Assembly (NCBI GenBank): GCA_033807775.1
Contig: CM066321.1
Coordinates: forward strand, 235,220,350-235,284,349
Direction of reading: 5' to 3'
Origin: Saussurea involucrata
Taxonomy: Eukaryota > Streptophyta > Magnoliopsida > Asterales > Asteraceae
Length of the DNA: 64,000 bases
Positions 23,201-33,665 of this stretch are shown one piece after another. The first letter of the stretch is position 1; the number at the start of each line of letters is the position of its first letter. Below the pieces are notes generated by a model. It searched no databases and was not told the DNA's origin. It was given only the letters and a program-made list of their open reading frames with translations. The position numbers were made by a program, and so were the translations under genes.

Positions 23201-24471
23201 GTAGGGGTCTTGGTTTTCTTTCCCTTTTTCTTCTTCTTCTCTTTAGATCCCTCAGAAGACTTCCTCTTTGAAGAATAGAGGTCTTTCCTTATATCTCTGA
23301 AGTTCTTCTGGTTGGCCTTGTGTTTAGCCAACTTTATCTTCCATTCTTCTTCTGTAAGTCTCTCTACTACATTACCTCCTATGGGCATTCCTATACGCGG
23401 GGGTGTTACAGAACTGGGTTCAGGAGTTCTGTAAACGCGTGTGTACTCACTAACTAGTTCTTCATCACTAGCATAACCTAACATTACCTTTGATAGTGGC
23501 CTGATGTGTGGGTTGCCATCCTCATGTTCTGTAGGGGTGTTCTTGGACATAGGAAATTGCTTAGGTTTGGGACCGTCCATTGGCCATTTTTGGATAAGGA
23601 GTAGGGGTTCGAAAAGTACACTGAGGATTCGCTGGAACTGCAGAGGGGGTAACCAGTTGTGATCAGACATTTTGGCTTTCTGGGAGGCGATTTTGCGATC
23701 GATGGTGTTGATGATCTCTTGCATCATTATGGTGGCATAATCTAGGGGTAGATCATAGTACACACCATACATGATTGAGAGAATTTGAGGTGAGCTTTGA
23801 TCGATGCTTCCGATTTTGCCCGTGAGGCAACGATTTAGGATGGAGAATAAGGTATTCCACAGAGGAGGTAGTCTTGCTCTGCGGAAATCGTTCCTCTTTT
23901 TCAACTGTTGGTTGTACCCTAACATGTGCAGAAAGTCGACAAGTTCTTCATTTGTTGGTTGGGGTGCATACTTTTTGATTCCCATGAGTCCTCTTGTTGG
24001 AAGGCCAAATTCTAATGAGAAAATGGTGCGATTGAACATCGGTTCAAGGCTCTTACTTTGGTCAGGTTTAGAAATATAGCCTCTGATCAAATCGGTGTCA
24101 GCGTCATAACGGCAAGATTGCCAAAACTGATGTAGGTAACGTACTGGTATTTGTTCAACGGTTTTGCTCAGAAGAGGGTAAAGAAAGTGGTTCTCTAGGA
24201 TGTTTAGCAGGATGGCATGTTCTTTGCCAAATGTCGTAGGAGAAGGAACAAGATAACAGTTGTTCGATTTAATGGGAAGGGTTTGCTCGAAATGGTCATT
24301 TGAGAAAAATTGTAGCAGGTGGGTAGTGGGTACGAAGGATGCCTCGTCGCCGGAGTCATGTCTGTCGGCATCGGCGGCGATGTGTGGGTTGTGGGAGTGC
24401 TCAGAATGCACTGGAGAGGATGTCGGAGAGTTCGTTGGTGAAACGTGAGCAGATTTGGAACTGGAAGCCAT
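20236..24471 (-). pseudogene. D1 long ORF (about 1,411 codons, two nonsense codons), unknown function
   Basis: One continuous frame starts MASSSKSAHVSP and contains only two stops, TAA at codon 488 (23008-23010) and TAA at codon 1122 (21106-21108). Residues about 45-380 form a conserved globular region (RYLHQFWQSC, SLEFGLPTRGL, PPLWNTLFSILNRCLTGK, YDLPLDYATI). A Lys-rich stretch and a Ser/Thr/Pro/Glu-rich linker follow. A coiled-coil/Ala-rich segment sits near 757-860, then more linker, then a conserved C-terminal region (about 1132-1411) with ENQFSDAD and RNLNPYDLPDLLQWTK. The position between spacer and purine tract is that of the envelope-like ORF of SIRE/Maximus Copia elements. Homology to those is inference, and no membrane segment is evident. 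D2 carries a clear homologue. Confidence 0.75.
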
Positions 24472-26183
24472 TTGTAGGTTTTGAAAGTTCTAGGTTTTCA
24501 GAAAGAAATAAGCAAGTTCGCCGGAGAAGATGAGAGAATAGTAAAGTTTTGAAAGTGATTTTAACTTGGGTTTTATGCTGTGGTAACGGATAGAATTCGG
24601 AACGGTGAAAATGTGAGAAAGTTAATAAAATTTGAGATCCACACTTGAGTTCATTCGGCGTGGTGCAAGTTTCTAGGACGACGTGATATGTACGTCAATG
24701 AAAACTTGACATGTCATCAATGTCAGTGACGACGAGACGTCGTGGGCGGCCACATTAAATGAAAAACGCGTGGGTTTTAAATTTTTACCACAGAAAAGTT
24801 ACCGTTACAGGTACAGAAATTCCCAAGTGGAAATCTTTACAGAAGCTCTGTGATTTTGAAAAACGTTTATCTCTGTAGATTGTATCTTTAATGAAAATCG
24901 TTTAAAAAACACGAAGAGGATCAATAAATTTTTAGTAGAGAGAAATTATCCTACAGAGGTTTTTGGACCTCTGCCAGAGCCAGCAGAGGCTCTGTGACAG
25001 GAAATTTCTAATAACTAATAATTTATAAACATTTTTAATCATCCAAGTTTTTGATCAGTTTTAACAATGTATTTAGGACTTATTTGAAAGTTGGTGTCCT
25101 AGAAAATTGTAAATCTCAAAGATTTTGTGCAGCAGAAGTTATTTGAATGATTTGAGTGATCTACAGAGGTTCTTTGTTTGAAAGAACTCTGTGGCTTATG
25201 ACTTCTGTGGCAAGATACCAACCTATTTCCTTTTGATCGGTGAATGTGATCTCTTCTGTCGCATTCTTTGCTCGCCCTTGACTTATGAATCTCTGTAGAT
25301 TCAGCAAGGTCTCCTTTTCCGCTCCTCCTTGATCTAACAACCTTTGTAGGATTGATTTCTGTGGTTTGAAACCTGCCTATCCATCTCTTGAAGCTTGTAC
25401 TTTTACCAAAATCGTTTGAAAAACATTGGAGAGGATCGATAAATCTTTAGTAGAGAGAAATTATCCTACAGAGGTTTTTGGACCTCTGCCAGAGCCAGCA
25501 GAGGCTCTGTTACAGGAAATTTCTAATAACTAATAATTCATAAAACTTCTTGATCATCCAAAGTTTTTATGTTATTAAACATTGTTTTTAGGACATATTT
25601 AGAAATTTTTGTCCTGGAAAACTGTTTTAGAAAAAGATTTTGTGCGACACATACCTTTTAGAGTGTCTAGTTTGGACGATAGAGACTCTTTGTTGATCAT
25701 AATCCTCCTTTGGCTCCCCCTTGAATGATCAACCTCTGTAGATTAATTTGAGGTCTCCTTCTGCTCCCCCTTGACCTATGCTTGAATCAAATAGAGATAA
25801 ATATTGCACAGAACATAGGTCAACCTCATCCGAGGTTCTGTGGAGATTGTCATAGGCTCTGAGCAATTCCACAGAGGCTCTGTGAAGTATAGAACCTTTG
25901 AAGGATGAGTCTTAAACAAAGTGTTTAAGAGTCATAGTGAACTTTGAAGCCTGCGTCCTTAATAGAAGTATTAAGGAGTCCATTGTTTGCTGAAGAGTGA
26001 GTCCTGATCTGTAATGGTCAGAAGTCATTTTCTGATGAAGCTCGAGTCTTAAACTGATTTGTTTTAAGAGTCTATTTCACTAAAGTGCGAGTCCTAAACT
26101 GATGTGTTTAGGAGTCCTTTTTTTTCTCTGAAGAGCGAGTCCTGATCTGTAATGATCAGAAGTCCGTGTACCTGCAAGACAGA
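24472..26183 (-). other. D1 structured non-coding spacer
   Basis: No ORF. It contains two diverged copies of a roughly 220-bp module (about 24893-25112 and 25408-25632). Each has a CCTCTGC/GCAGAGG hairpin that overlaps a CAGAGCC/GGCTCTG alternative (24968-24994 and 25483-25509), and a downstream hairpin with AGGAC/GTCCT at its loop end (25064-25110 and 25578-25626). The flanking sequence is full of CAGAGG and CTCTGT motifs that also occur in the LTR. D2 has the same module twice. Confidence 0.7.
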
Positions 26184-27248
26184 TCAAAGAACTTTTGGTA
26201 CCCATATCCAAATGGGTCCTTTTTTGTTAGGATTTGGAGCTGTCTTTAGGTCCTCTGGTTTGCCAATCTCTGTTGGTTTGCCAACTTTCTTTCTATGACC
26301 TTTCTCATTTTGGGTCTTTGGATTTTTCTTTTGAAATGACCCATTTTGTACACAGAAAGATTTAGAGAAAAGGTTTCTTAATTGAAGCAGAAGATCAAAG
26401 CATTTATATGAATGAAAAGATGAAGGCTTTGTAGAAACAAATGGTTTTGGAGCATTTTTGTCAGGAATAGAGTTTTTGACTTTCCAAACCATTTTCATCT
26501 TTTTGTAAACAGGATTATTTGAATTTTTAGCACAAGAGTTTGCTAAGACAAGGTTCTTAAGCCTTTTAGCTAAAACATCTTTTTCTTTAAGGTTTAAATC
26601 AAATTTTCTTAGAAGATCTGATTTATACCTCTTCTCCAACATAATCTTGTTTGACAAATCGGATAGTCTCTTTGTTAAATTTGACATTTCAGCTTTAAAG
26701 ACCTTTCTTTCCTTCTCAAACTTGTCTTTCAAACACTTTGTTTGAAATCCTTCTCTCTTCACCTTTTCAGACTCTTTTCTTTCAAAATCCTGCTCTTTCC
26801 TCTCTTTTTCAAGAGATTTCTGTAATTTTGAGATTTTGAAAGAAAGTTCCATATTCTTTGTCTCAAGAAGAGTTTTCTCTTTTCCAAACTTTTCATTTTC
26901 ACTGATTATAAGTTTTTCAAAGTTGGAAATCAGTTTAGAAAAGTTTAGACACTTAAGCTCAAGGCTTTTCTTCTTTTCTTTAAAAACAGTCTTAACTTCC
27001 TCAAACTTCTCTTTCTCCTTTTTACCAAGCTCTTCTGACTCAGATAGTTTCCTTTTTAGTTCAAGATTTTCACAGTTTAGGAGTTTACCTGATTCTTCAA
27101 GCTTGGCAATGTTGTCTGTGTTAATAAGAATGATCTTGTTTCTTTCCTCTAATTCTTTCTCAAGAGAAGGAATTATTTTCTTAAAATTTGTGCTGAGTTT
27201 GAAATAATAATGAAAATCAGCATCAGCACTAAATTTTAGTCTTGACAT
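26184..27248 (-). CDS. D1 gag-like coiled-coil ORF, ending at the gag-protease boundary
   Basis: A 354-codon intact frame starts about 180 bp after the primer site. It is dominated by Lys/Glu-rich heptad-like sequence (residues about 25-235), then a basic tail, and ends KGPIWIWVPKVL. In plant Copia polyproteins a GP..WVPK segment sits immediately before the protease, so the ORF stops where pol would begin. UBN2 capsid and zinc knuckle are absent. It probably represents the coiled-coil C-terminal part of a Gag and might form multimers or associate with a helper Gag. That role is inferred. The D2 counterpart ends GPIWIWVPKTL. Confidence 0.75.
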   Translation of the reverse strand: MSRLKFSADADFHYYFKLSTNFKKIIPSLEKELEERNKIILINTDNIAKLEESGKLLNCENLELKRKLSESEELGKKEKEKFEEVKTVFKEKKKSLELKCLNFSKLISNFEKLIISENEKFGKEKTLLETKNMELSFKISKLQKSLEKERKEQDFERKESEKVKREGFQTKCLKDKFEKERKVFKAEMSNLTKRLSDLSNKIMLEKRYKSDLLRKFDLNLKEKDVLAKRLKNLVLANSCAKNSNNPVYKKMKMVWKVKNSIPDKNAPKPFVSTKPSSFHSYKCFDLLLQLRNLFSKSFCVQNGSFQKKNPKTQNEKGHRKKVGKPTEIGKPEDLKTAPNPNKKGPIWIWVPKVL

Positions 27249-27424
27249 ATTGAATGAAGTTTTTAACGAAAGAAACAGTTTCTAGGATGTTACCAGATCA
27301 AATAAATCGAAAATGGCGGTAAAACAGAATCTGTTTGAAGGAATGAAGAATAGGTTAAGAACAGAGAGTTTCTATCAAGAATCTTGTCTAAACGAGGATC
27401 ACTTGATATTGAAAACCAAGCTTT

Positions 27425-27436
27425 GCTCTGATACCA
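27425..27436 (-). other. D1 primer binding site (tRNA-iMet)
   Basis: TGGTATCAGAGC on the minus strand, two bases after the 5' LTR. Confidence 0.95.
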
Positions 27437-27438
27437 AT

Positions 27439-28464
27439 TGTTGGTTCCCGTTTTGCTTTAAACAAGATTATCAGATCTATTAGTTCGAGTTTATGTTTGA
27501 TGCGGAAGCGTATTTGAAGAACTAACAGATATGTTTGATAGATTTAGAACACAATATAAATAAACAGTGAACAGGAAATAATATCTCAAAGTTTACTGAA
27601 TATATATATATCAAGAACAGATTTAAGAACGGTGAGTATACAAAGCTTTAAACAGATATGACTCTAAATGTGCATAAGCTATGTGTTCTTGATGTTCGAT
27701 TGAAGTGTTCTTGTTTTTCTGTTTTTGTGTGTTGTTCTATATTCTTATGTTAGGAAGAACTCAACATGATTCTTCCTTTTATACTACTCTTAGAAGACTA
27801 TGAAGTAGGTCACTGTTCCTTTTACGGCATGAATAGTAAACTGGATGGTGTGAACAGTTGTTTGAGCCATGCGCATTTAATGGAGCAGATGTACTTTTGG
27901 TAAATGCATTAAATGGCGCAGACGTCTATTTTGTACCATGCCCTATTGAGTCCACTCAGAGCTTGACACGTGTTTTGACAGTACTTTTCCATGCAAGTTG
28001 ATGAACAGGTCTTGGAACAGTAGCAAGATATTATAAATATCTTCCTAGTCTTTAGAGGACCATAGAGGCTCTGTAATGTGTTACAGAGGTTCTGCGGTCT
28101 GGTTCCTCTGTAAAGTAGTCTTCTCCGGATTCCGAGTCTTTGGTTGTTTACTTCTGCAGAGCTTCTGTCAAGGGTGGCAGAGGTTCTGTGGCTCGGTCCT
28201 CTGTGAGAAGTCTTCTTGGTTCCTTGTCTTCTGATGTTGTCCGCAGAGGCTCTGTTATTGGTAACAGAGGTTCTGCGGTCTTGGTCTTCTGAAAGCGTCC
28301 TTCTGTAGTTTCCTCGGTCTTTGATCACTCTTGATCAAACTTCCTTTGATTCTTCTGAGATGCCCGGCAGAGCTTCTGTTGCGCTCAGCAGAGCTTCTGT
28401 GGAAGTTCTTCTGTACTTGGCCATTTTTCAATACTTCTAATATTTCAGAATATTGGAGCTAACA
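27439..28464 (-). repeat. D1 5' LTR
   Basis: 1026 bp, near-identical to 19037-20062, followed by ACCTC (28465-28469). Confidence 0.96.
27775..27972 (-). promoter_or_regulatory. D1 LTR promoter (G-box plus TATA)
   Basis: On the minus strand a G-box CACGTG (27967-27972) precedes two CATTTAATG-type motifs (about 27874 and 27906) and a TATA box TATAAAAGG (27775-27783). E0 and D2 LTRs show the same order. G-boxes bind bZIP and bHLH factors in plants; stress responsiveness is only a possibility. Confidence 0.55.
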
Positions 28465-28469
28465 ACCTC

Positions 28470-31235
28470 CCGAACAGGTAGAGTTTCGGATCGATCTGAT
28501 CCCGGGTGCTGCTCCGGTGGCCAAGGCACCCTATCGCCTGGCTCCACCAAAAATGAAAGAGCTGTACGCCCAGTTGCAGGAACTTCTCGAGAAGGAGTTC
28601 ATTAGACCGAGCTGTTCGCCGTGGGGAGCACCTATCTTATTCGTGAAGAAGAAGGACGGGTCGCAGCGGATGTGCATAGACTACCGGGAGCTGAATAAGC
28701 TTACGGTAAAGAATCGTTATCCTTTACAAAGGATTGACGATTTGTTCGACCAGCTTCAGGGGGCCTCGTGGTTCTCCAAGATTGATTTACGGTCGGGGTA
28801 CCACCAGATGCGGGTCAGGAGTGAGGACACGGAGAAGACGGCTCATTACGAGTTCGTGGTGATGCCTTTGGGCTCACCAATGCACCGGCAGCATTCATGG
28901 ATCTCATGAACCGAGTATGTAGCCCGATGTTGGACCGATCGGTGATTGTGTTCATCGACGATATTCTGGTGTATTCAAAGTCCAAGGAGGAGCACGAGGT
29001 GCATCTTTGAGAAGTGTTGGAAGTATTGAGGTGGGAGAAGTTATACGCTAAGTTTTCCAAGTGCGAGTTCTGGTTGCGAGAGGTCCAGTTCCTAGGACAT
29101 GTCGTGAATCAGGATGGCATTATGGTGGACCCAGCTAAGATTTCAGCAGTGATGTGGTGGGAAGTGCCGAAGACTCCTACTGAGGTGCGAAGCTTTCTAG
29201 GTTTGGCAGGCTATTACCGAAGGTTTATTCAGGATTTCTCCAAGATCGCGATGCCTATGACGCGATTGACGAAGAAATCTACGGCGTTCAGTTGGGGTGA
29301 GGAACAACAGAAGGCATTCGAGGAGCTACGCAGGCGTTTGTGCGAGGCTCCTGTGTTAACCTTGCCCGAGGGCATGGAGGATTTGGTAGTATACTGTGAC
29401 GCTTCACACCAAGGTTTGGGTGCCGTGCTTATGCAACGCGGCAAGGTCATAGCCTACGCTTCGAGGCAGCTTAAGCCTCATGAAGCGAATTACCCGACTC
29501 ATGACCTGGAGTTGGGAGCGGTGGTGTTTGCCCTTAAAATTTGGAGACACTATCTCTATGGTGTCAAGTGTACGATCTACACTGACCATAAGAGCCTCAA
29601 GTACTTGATGGATCAACAGAACCTTAATATGCGTCAGCGAAGGTGGCTCGATGTGGTCAAGGATTATGACTGCGAGATACTTTACCACCCGGGTAAAGCG
29701 AACGTGGTTGCGGACGCACTCAGCCGACATCCGGTCGGTGAGCCAGTGAGGGGTTTATGTCAGCGATTGACAGTGGTTACACCGATTCTGGAGTCGATAG
29801 GAAGCACTCAGGAGGTGGCTGTTTTGGAGGAAAATGCAAAGCGAGAAAGAGTGTCGGGGGAAATCCCGAATTTTGTTCGTGACAGTCGGGTGTTGCTAAC
29901 TCGACATGGTAGGGTTTGGGTTCCATTCATCGGTGGGAACCGGCAGGTACTAATGGATGAGGCACATAAGTCCAAGTTCTCGATTCACCCGGGAGCTACA
30001 AAGATGTACAGAGACTTGCGTGAAGGTTATTGGTGGCCCGGAATGAAACGGGATGTTGCTAGATGTGTTGAGGTATGTATGACCTGTCGGAAGGTCAAAG
30101 CGGAACATCAACGACCACATGGGAAATTGCAGCCGTTGGAGGTCCCAGTTTGGAAATGGGAAAAGATTACTATGGACTTCATAACGAAACTCCCAAGGAC
30201 TCCCCGTGGGAACGATGCTATTTGGGTGATCGTTGACCGTCTGACCAAGAGTGCTCACTTCTTGGCCATCAGGGAGAGCTCCTCGGCGGAGAAACTTGCG
30301 GAGGTGTTTGTACGTGAGATCGTGGCCAGGCACGGGGTGCCAGTTTCGATTGTCTCTGACAGGGACACTCGTTTTACCTCCCGGTTTTGGGAGAAGTTCC
30401 AGTCAGAGATAGGTACACGGTTACACTTTAGCACGACTTTTCATTCGCAGACGGACGGACAGAGCGAGCGAACCATTCAGACCCTCGAAGATATGCTTCA
30501 AGCTTGTGTTATCGATTTTGGAGGTAGCTGGGATCAGCACCTTCCTCTAGCAGAATTTTCCTACAACAACAGCTACCACTCTAGTATTGGCATGCCGCCA
30601 TACGAGTTGTTGTACGGTAGGAAGTGCAGGACGCCCGTTTGTTGGGGCGAGGTTGGTCATCGGGTGTTAGGGAGCACTGACATTGTGTTGAAAACGACCG
30701 AGATGATTCAGGTGGTTCGAGATCGATTAGTTACTGCTCAGAGTCGACAAAAGAGCTACGCCGACAAAAGGCGGTCAGACTTGGAGTTCAGGTGGGCGAT
30801 TATGTGTTGTTGAAGGTTTCACCCTGGAAAGGGGTGATCCGGTTTCGCAAGCGAGGAAAGCTAGGGCCTCGTTATATTGGGCCTTACCGGATTATCGCCC
30901 GTGTAGGGAAAGTAGCTTACCGTTTAGAGCTACCTGAGGAACTGAGCTTGATTCACAACACCTTCCATGTTTCCCAATTGTGGAAGTGTGTAGTGGACGA
31001 GTCTGCAGTGATCCCCCTTGAAGACATTCAGATCGACGATCGGCTTAATTACGTGGGAAAGCCGGTTGCCATTTCTGACAGGAGGACGAGAACCTCGCGT
31101 AACAGGGTCATTGGACTGGTGAAAGTTCAGTGGCAATACCGGAAGGGTTCAGAGTGGACGTGGGAGCCCGAAGCGGAGATGCGCGAGAATTATCCCGAGC
31201 TATTCATCGGTCAAGACTTCGAGGGCGAAGTCTAA
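28470..31235 (+). pseudogene. G1 pol: RT, RNase H, integrase, C-terminal domain
   Basis: Continues from 19036 across D1. RT has MCIDYRELNKL (about 28672), FSKIDLRSGYHQ and VFIDDILVYSK (about 28947). RNase H has YCDASHQGLG (about 29392) and YTDHKSLK. Integrase has an HHCC zinc domain (about 29965-30090) and the D,D,E core (MDFITKLPR, IVSDRDTRF, TDGQSERTIQTLE). The C-terminal segment is VKVQWQYRKGSEWTWEPE. Frame breaks are a one-base loss near 28868, TGA near 29008 and a one-base loss near 30795. Catalytic motifs remain recognisable, so decay is moderate. Confidence 0.92.
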
Positions 31236-31240
31236 TTTCA

Positions 31241-31253
31241 AGCGGGGGAGAGT
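31241..31253 (+). other. G1 polypurine tract
   Basis: AGCGGGGGAGAGT directly before the 3' LTR. Confidence 0.92.
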
Positions 31254-33107
31254 TGTAAAGCCCGCACTCCGGTATGCCTTTTTCTTTATTATTTTTATTA
31301 AATTCTTTTTAAAATCTTCTCCCTAGCTTGGTGTTCGTTAGCAGAATTAGACGAAATGGGACAAAAAGTTAACGGGGTCAACTCGTTTTGGGTTTTATGC
31401 AAGGAAAGGAAGTTGAGGGGCCATTTGGGTCAATGCACCAAACTTGTTCAAGGGACCAGCCATATGACCGATCCCCTCCCCCTTCCCCTTTCATTTTCAC
31501 TTAAACAACTCCCAAAAACCTTTTCCCCATCCTCCTTTGTTGTGTGTTCGGCCAAGAAGAGAACTAGAGAGAGAGAGAGAAAGAAAGAAGCTGAGAGAGT
31601 GAGAGAGAAACCGAGAGGGTGATAGAGGTTGCTGCCGGCGATGAGGAGAGAGGAGGAAGGAGGCGATCACCGGCAAGTTTGGTCGGAAAAGAGGAGGAAG
31701 AAGGGTTCGTCGAGGTAAGTTCGTCTATTTCTCGTTTGTTGTTATCGTATGTCAAAGAAACGCCGCCAACCACCACCGCCGCCGGAGGCGGCAGGGGGTG
31801 GTGCACGGCTGTTGTCCAGCCTAGGGTAACCCATATTCAGTAGTTCATATGCTTTTCGGGTCTGTTGGGATTAAGCCACGACTTAATGGGTTTATAATCA
31901 ATAGTGTCATTTCATGTGAAAATTTAGTAATCTGCCACTGTTTTGCTTAAACCGTAACGTTTTCCTCGTAACTCGGATTGGGGCGAAATCAGTGCCAAAA
32001 GTTCCCATTTTGAGTCTAGTAACATTTCTATGTTTTGTGAAAAAACCAGTTCGGAACGTAGATTAGGTCAAATCGTTGTTTTGTACTGAAAGGTTCTGTT
32101 TTCGCTGTTCTGCGAACCGTTTTTGTAAAATCCGTATTCAACTGTAGAAAAATCGTTAGGAGGAGTATAATATATCCTTGGAACCCTAACTCATAGTACT
32201 TTCTGGTGATGTAATGTGATTGGGGATTTTCTGTGTTTGGGGAGGTCGGAACAGGTCCCGAACAGACCTGTTTGGTTAGACAGAAAAGTAGTTTTAGCGA
32301 CAGTTGTTCGTGCGTCATGTTTTAGGGTTCGGACCTCGTGTTAATGCGTTTTAACATTTGTTTAGGTATTGGGAAGTGATCCCGGATTGGTGGAGCTGGA
32401 ACTGTTGTTCATGAGCTAGGCGCGCTTACGAAGTGAGTTCTCTCACCGCGTAGTTAGGAATTTCATGTGTAACGTTATTGTGTGTTACGTGTTATTACGT
32501 GTTTACGTGAACTAGTTGGGATGTGATAAATAGTTGTGATTGTTGAATTAATATGTGAATGGTATGTGTTTTGTGTACACCTCGGTGGGACTGAGGGCTC
32601 GGTGGGACTGAGCTAGTACAATTATATTATCTTTACTCGGTGGGACCGAGGGCTCGGTGGGACTGAGCTTGCATCAATATATTTTTGTGTACTCGGTGGG
32701 ACCGAGGTTCGTATTTATACATTAATTATTATTTGGTTTATATTCGTGGTGATAGTGATGTTACCTACTTGCGAGCAGGAGCGATATACGTGGGGTTGCT
32801 ACCTGCGTGTGTGGTAGGACTCACTAAGCGTTTAGCTTACCCTTTCCCAATATGTTGTGATTTCAGGTGCGAGCGGCAGTCGGGCTTGACGGTACACACA
32901 AAGCGCGGGCGTCGAGAATTGTTGGAATTTACACTTTTAAACTTTTAGATTTTATTTATAATATTTCCGCTGCATAAATTCTTTTGACTGTTTGAGTTGA
33001 CGATATTAACTTTAATTGAGTTACGGTTTATTAAAAATGTGGTTGTTTTATAATGGAATATATGTTTTAGAAAATTTAAATTTCCTTATAATTTTTGGGA
33101 CGTTACA
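31254..33107 (+). repeat. G1 3' LTR
   Basis: 1854 bp. Relative to the 5' LTR it has one extra CTCGGTGGGACCGAG unit with spacer and several substitutions. It is followed by ACAAG (33108-33112). Confidence 0.95.
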
Positions 33108-33112
33108 ACAAG

Positions 33113-33460
33113 ATTACAAGGGAAGTTGAAAAATTACAAGTACAGTGAAAAATAATTACAAGTACAAAAGTTATCAGCTAATAAGATAAAAGAATTACAA
33201 GAGATCCTATCAGCTATTCAGGTTCTTCCTTGATAAGAAGTTCATCAAGGGTGTCAGTCTTTGGAATCATCCAATCAGGGACTGTTACTCCCTGTTCCCA
33301 TCTTCGTTTGGCATCAAGGTAGATATGGGGTTTCATGAATGTTCCAAGTAAGGAACGATCACACCAGTATAATAGGTCTCTGGGTTTTTCGATAGGAGCG
33401 ATGGGTAACTCAGACCAGCGTTGGAAGCACTTGCGACCAGTGTAATCAAGAAAGAATATG
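33113..33460 (-). pseudogene. E0 internal tail: last 82 codons of an ORF plus 3' untranslated stretch
   Basis: The minus-strand frame runs from 33460, where Copia A cuts it, to a stop at 33214. It contains FFLDYTGRKCFQRW, DLLYWCDRSLLG and RRWEQGVTVPDW. The remaining 100 bp toward the LTR carry repeated ATTACAAGTAC-like phrases. Position just before the 3' LTR equals that of the long ORF in D1 and D2, so E0 may be a third, more distant relative. I see no direct sequence match to the D ORFs. The N-terminal part lies beyond the window, separated by Copia A. Confidence 0.5.
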
Positions 33461-33665
33461 TGTTGGGTCACTTAAGATTTGAAGATGACCTCCAGTCTTT
33501 CATTTGTACACATTTCATACTTAGAATACTTTTTAGGTTCTTTACAAGCAGCTTAATTATGTAACACAAAATGTTCGGTGAAGTCGAAGATCAACCGAAT
33601 AAACAAAGAAGAAGTGTATCTTCAAAGCGGATTGAAGATGGACTTCTCAGCCAAAGATTAAGCTG

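Larger units (their letters stand above)
19037..28464 (-). mobile_element. D1: pol-less Copia-type LTR element with a very long ORF
   Basis: Two 1026-bp LTRs flank the element, which sits between ACCTC duplications (19032-19036 and 28465-28469). The minus-strand primer site and purine tract fix its orientation. In order it carries a coiled-coil gag-like ORF (27248-26184), a structured non-coding spacer (26183-24472), a 1,411-codon frame with two stops (24471-20236), a purine tract and the 3' LTR. No protease, integrase, RT or RNase H is present. The LTRs show only two differences that I noticed, so insertion was recent. It must be mobilised in trans if active. Its ORFs make it more than a simple LARD. 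Confidence 0.93.
15274..33107 (+). mobile_element. Gypsy G1 (contains nested D1)
   Basis: The element is flanked by ACAAG at 15269-15273 and 33108-33112. It has two LTRs of 1815 and 1854 bp, a tRNA-iMet primer site, a two-knuckle gag remnant, protease, RT, RNase H, integrase and a purine tract. Without the nested D1 it would be about 8.4 kb. The Gag capsid region is missing. Pol carries several frame breaks. The C-terminal VKVQWQYRKGSEWTWEPE block suits the Tekay/Del chromovirus group (inference). LTRs differ at scattered sites and by one repeat unit. Confidence 0.93.

Noticed and set aside
20236..24471. Calling the D1 long ORF a retroviral-type envelope
   Set aside because: Position fits the envelope-like slot, but no signal peptide, fusion peptide or membrane anchor is visible.
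21035..24533. Long plus-strand frames opposite the D1 long ORF
   Set aside because: They are antisense shadows of the conserved minus-strand frame and have no independent features.
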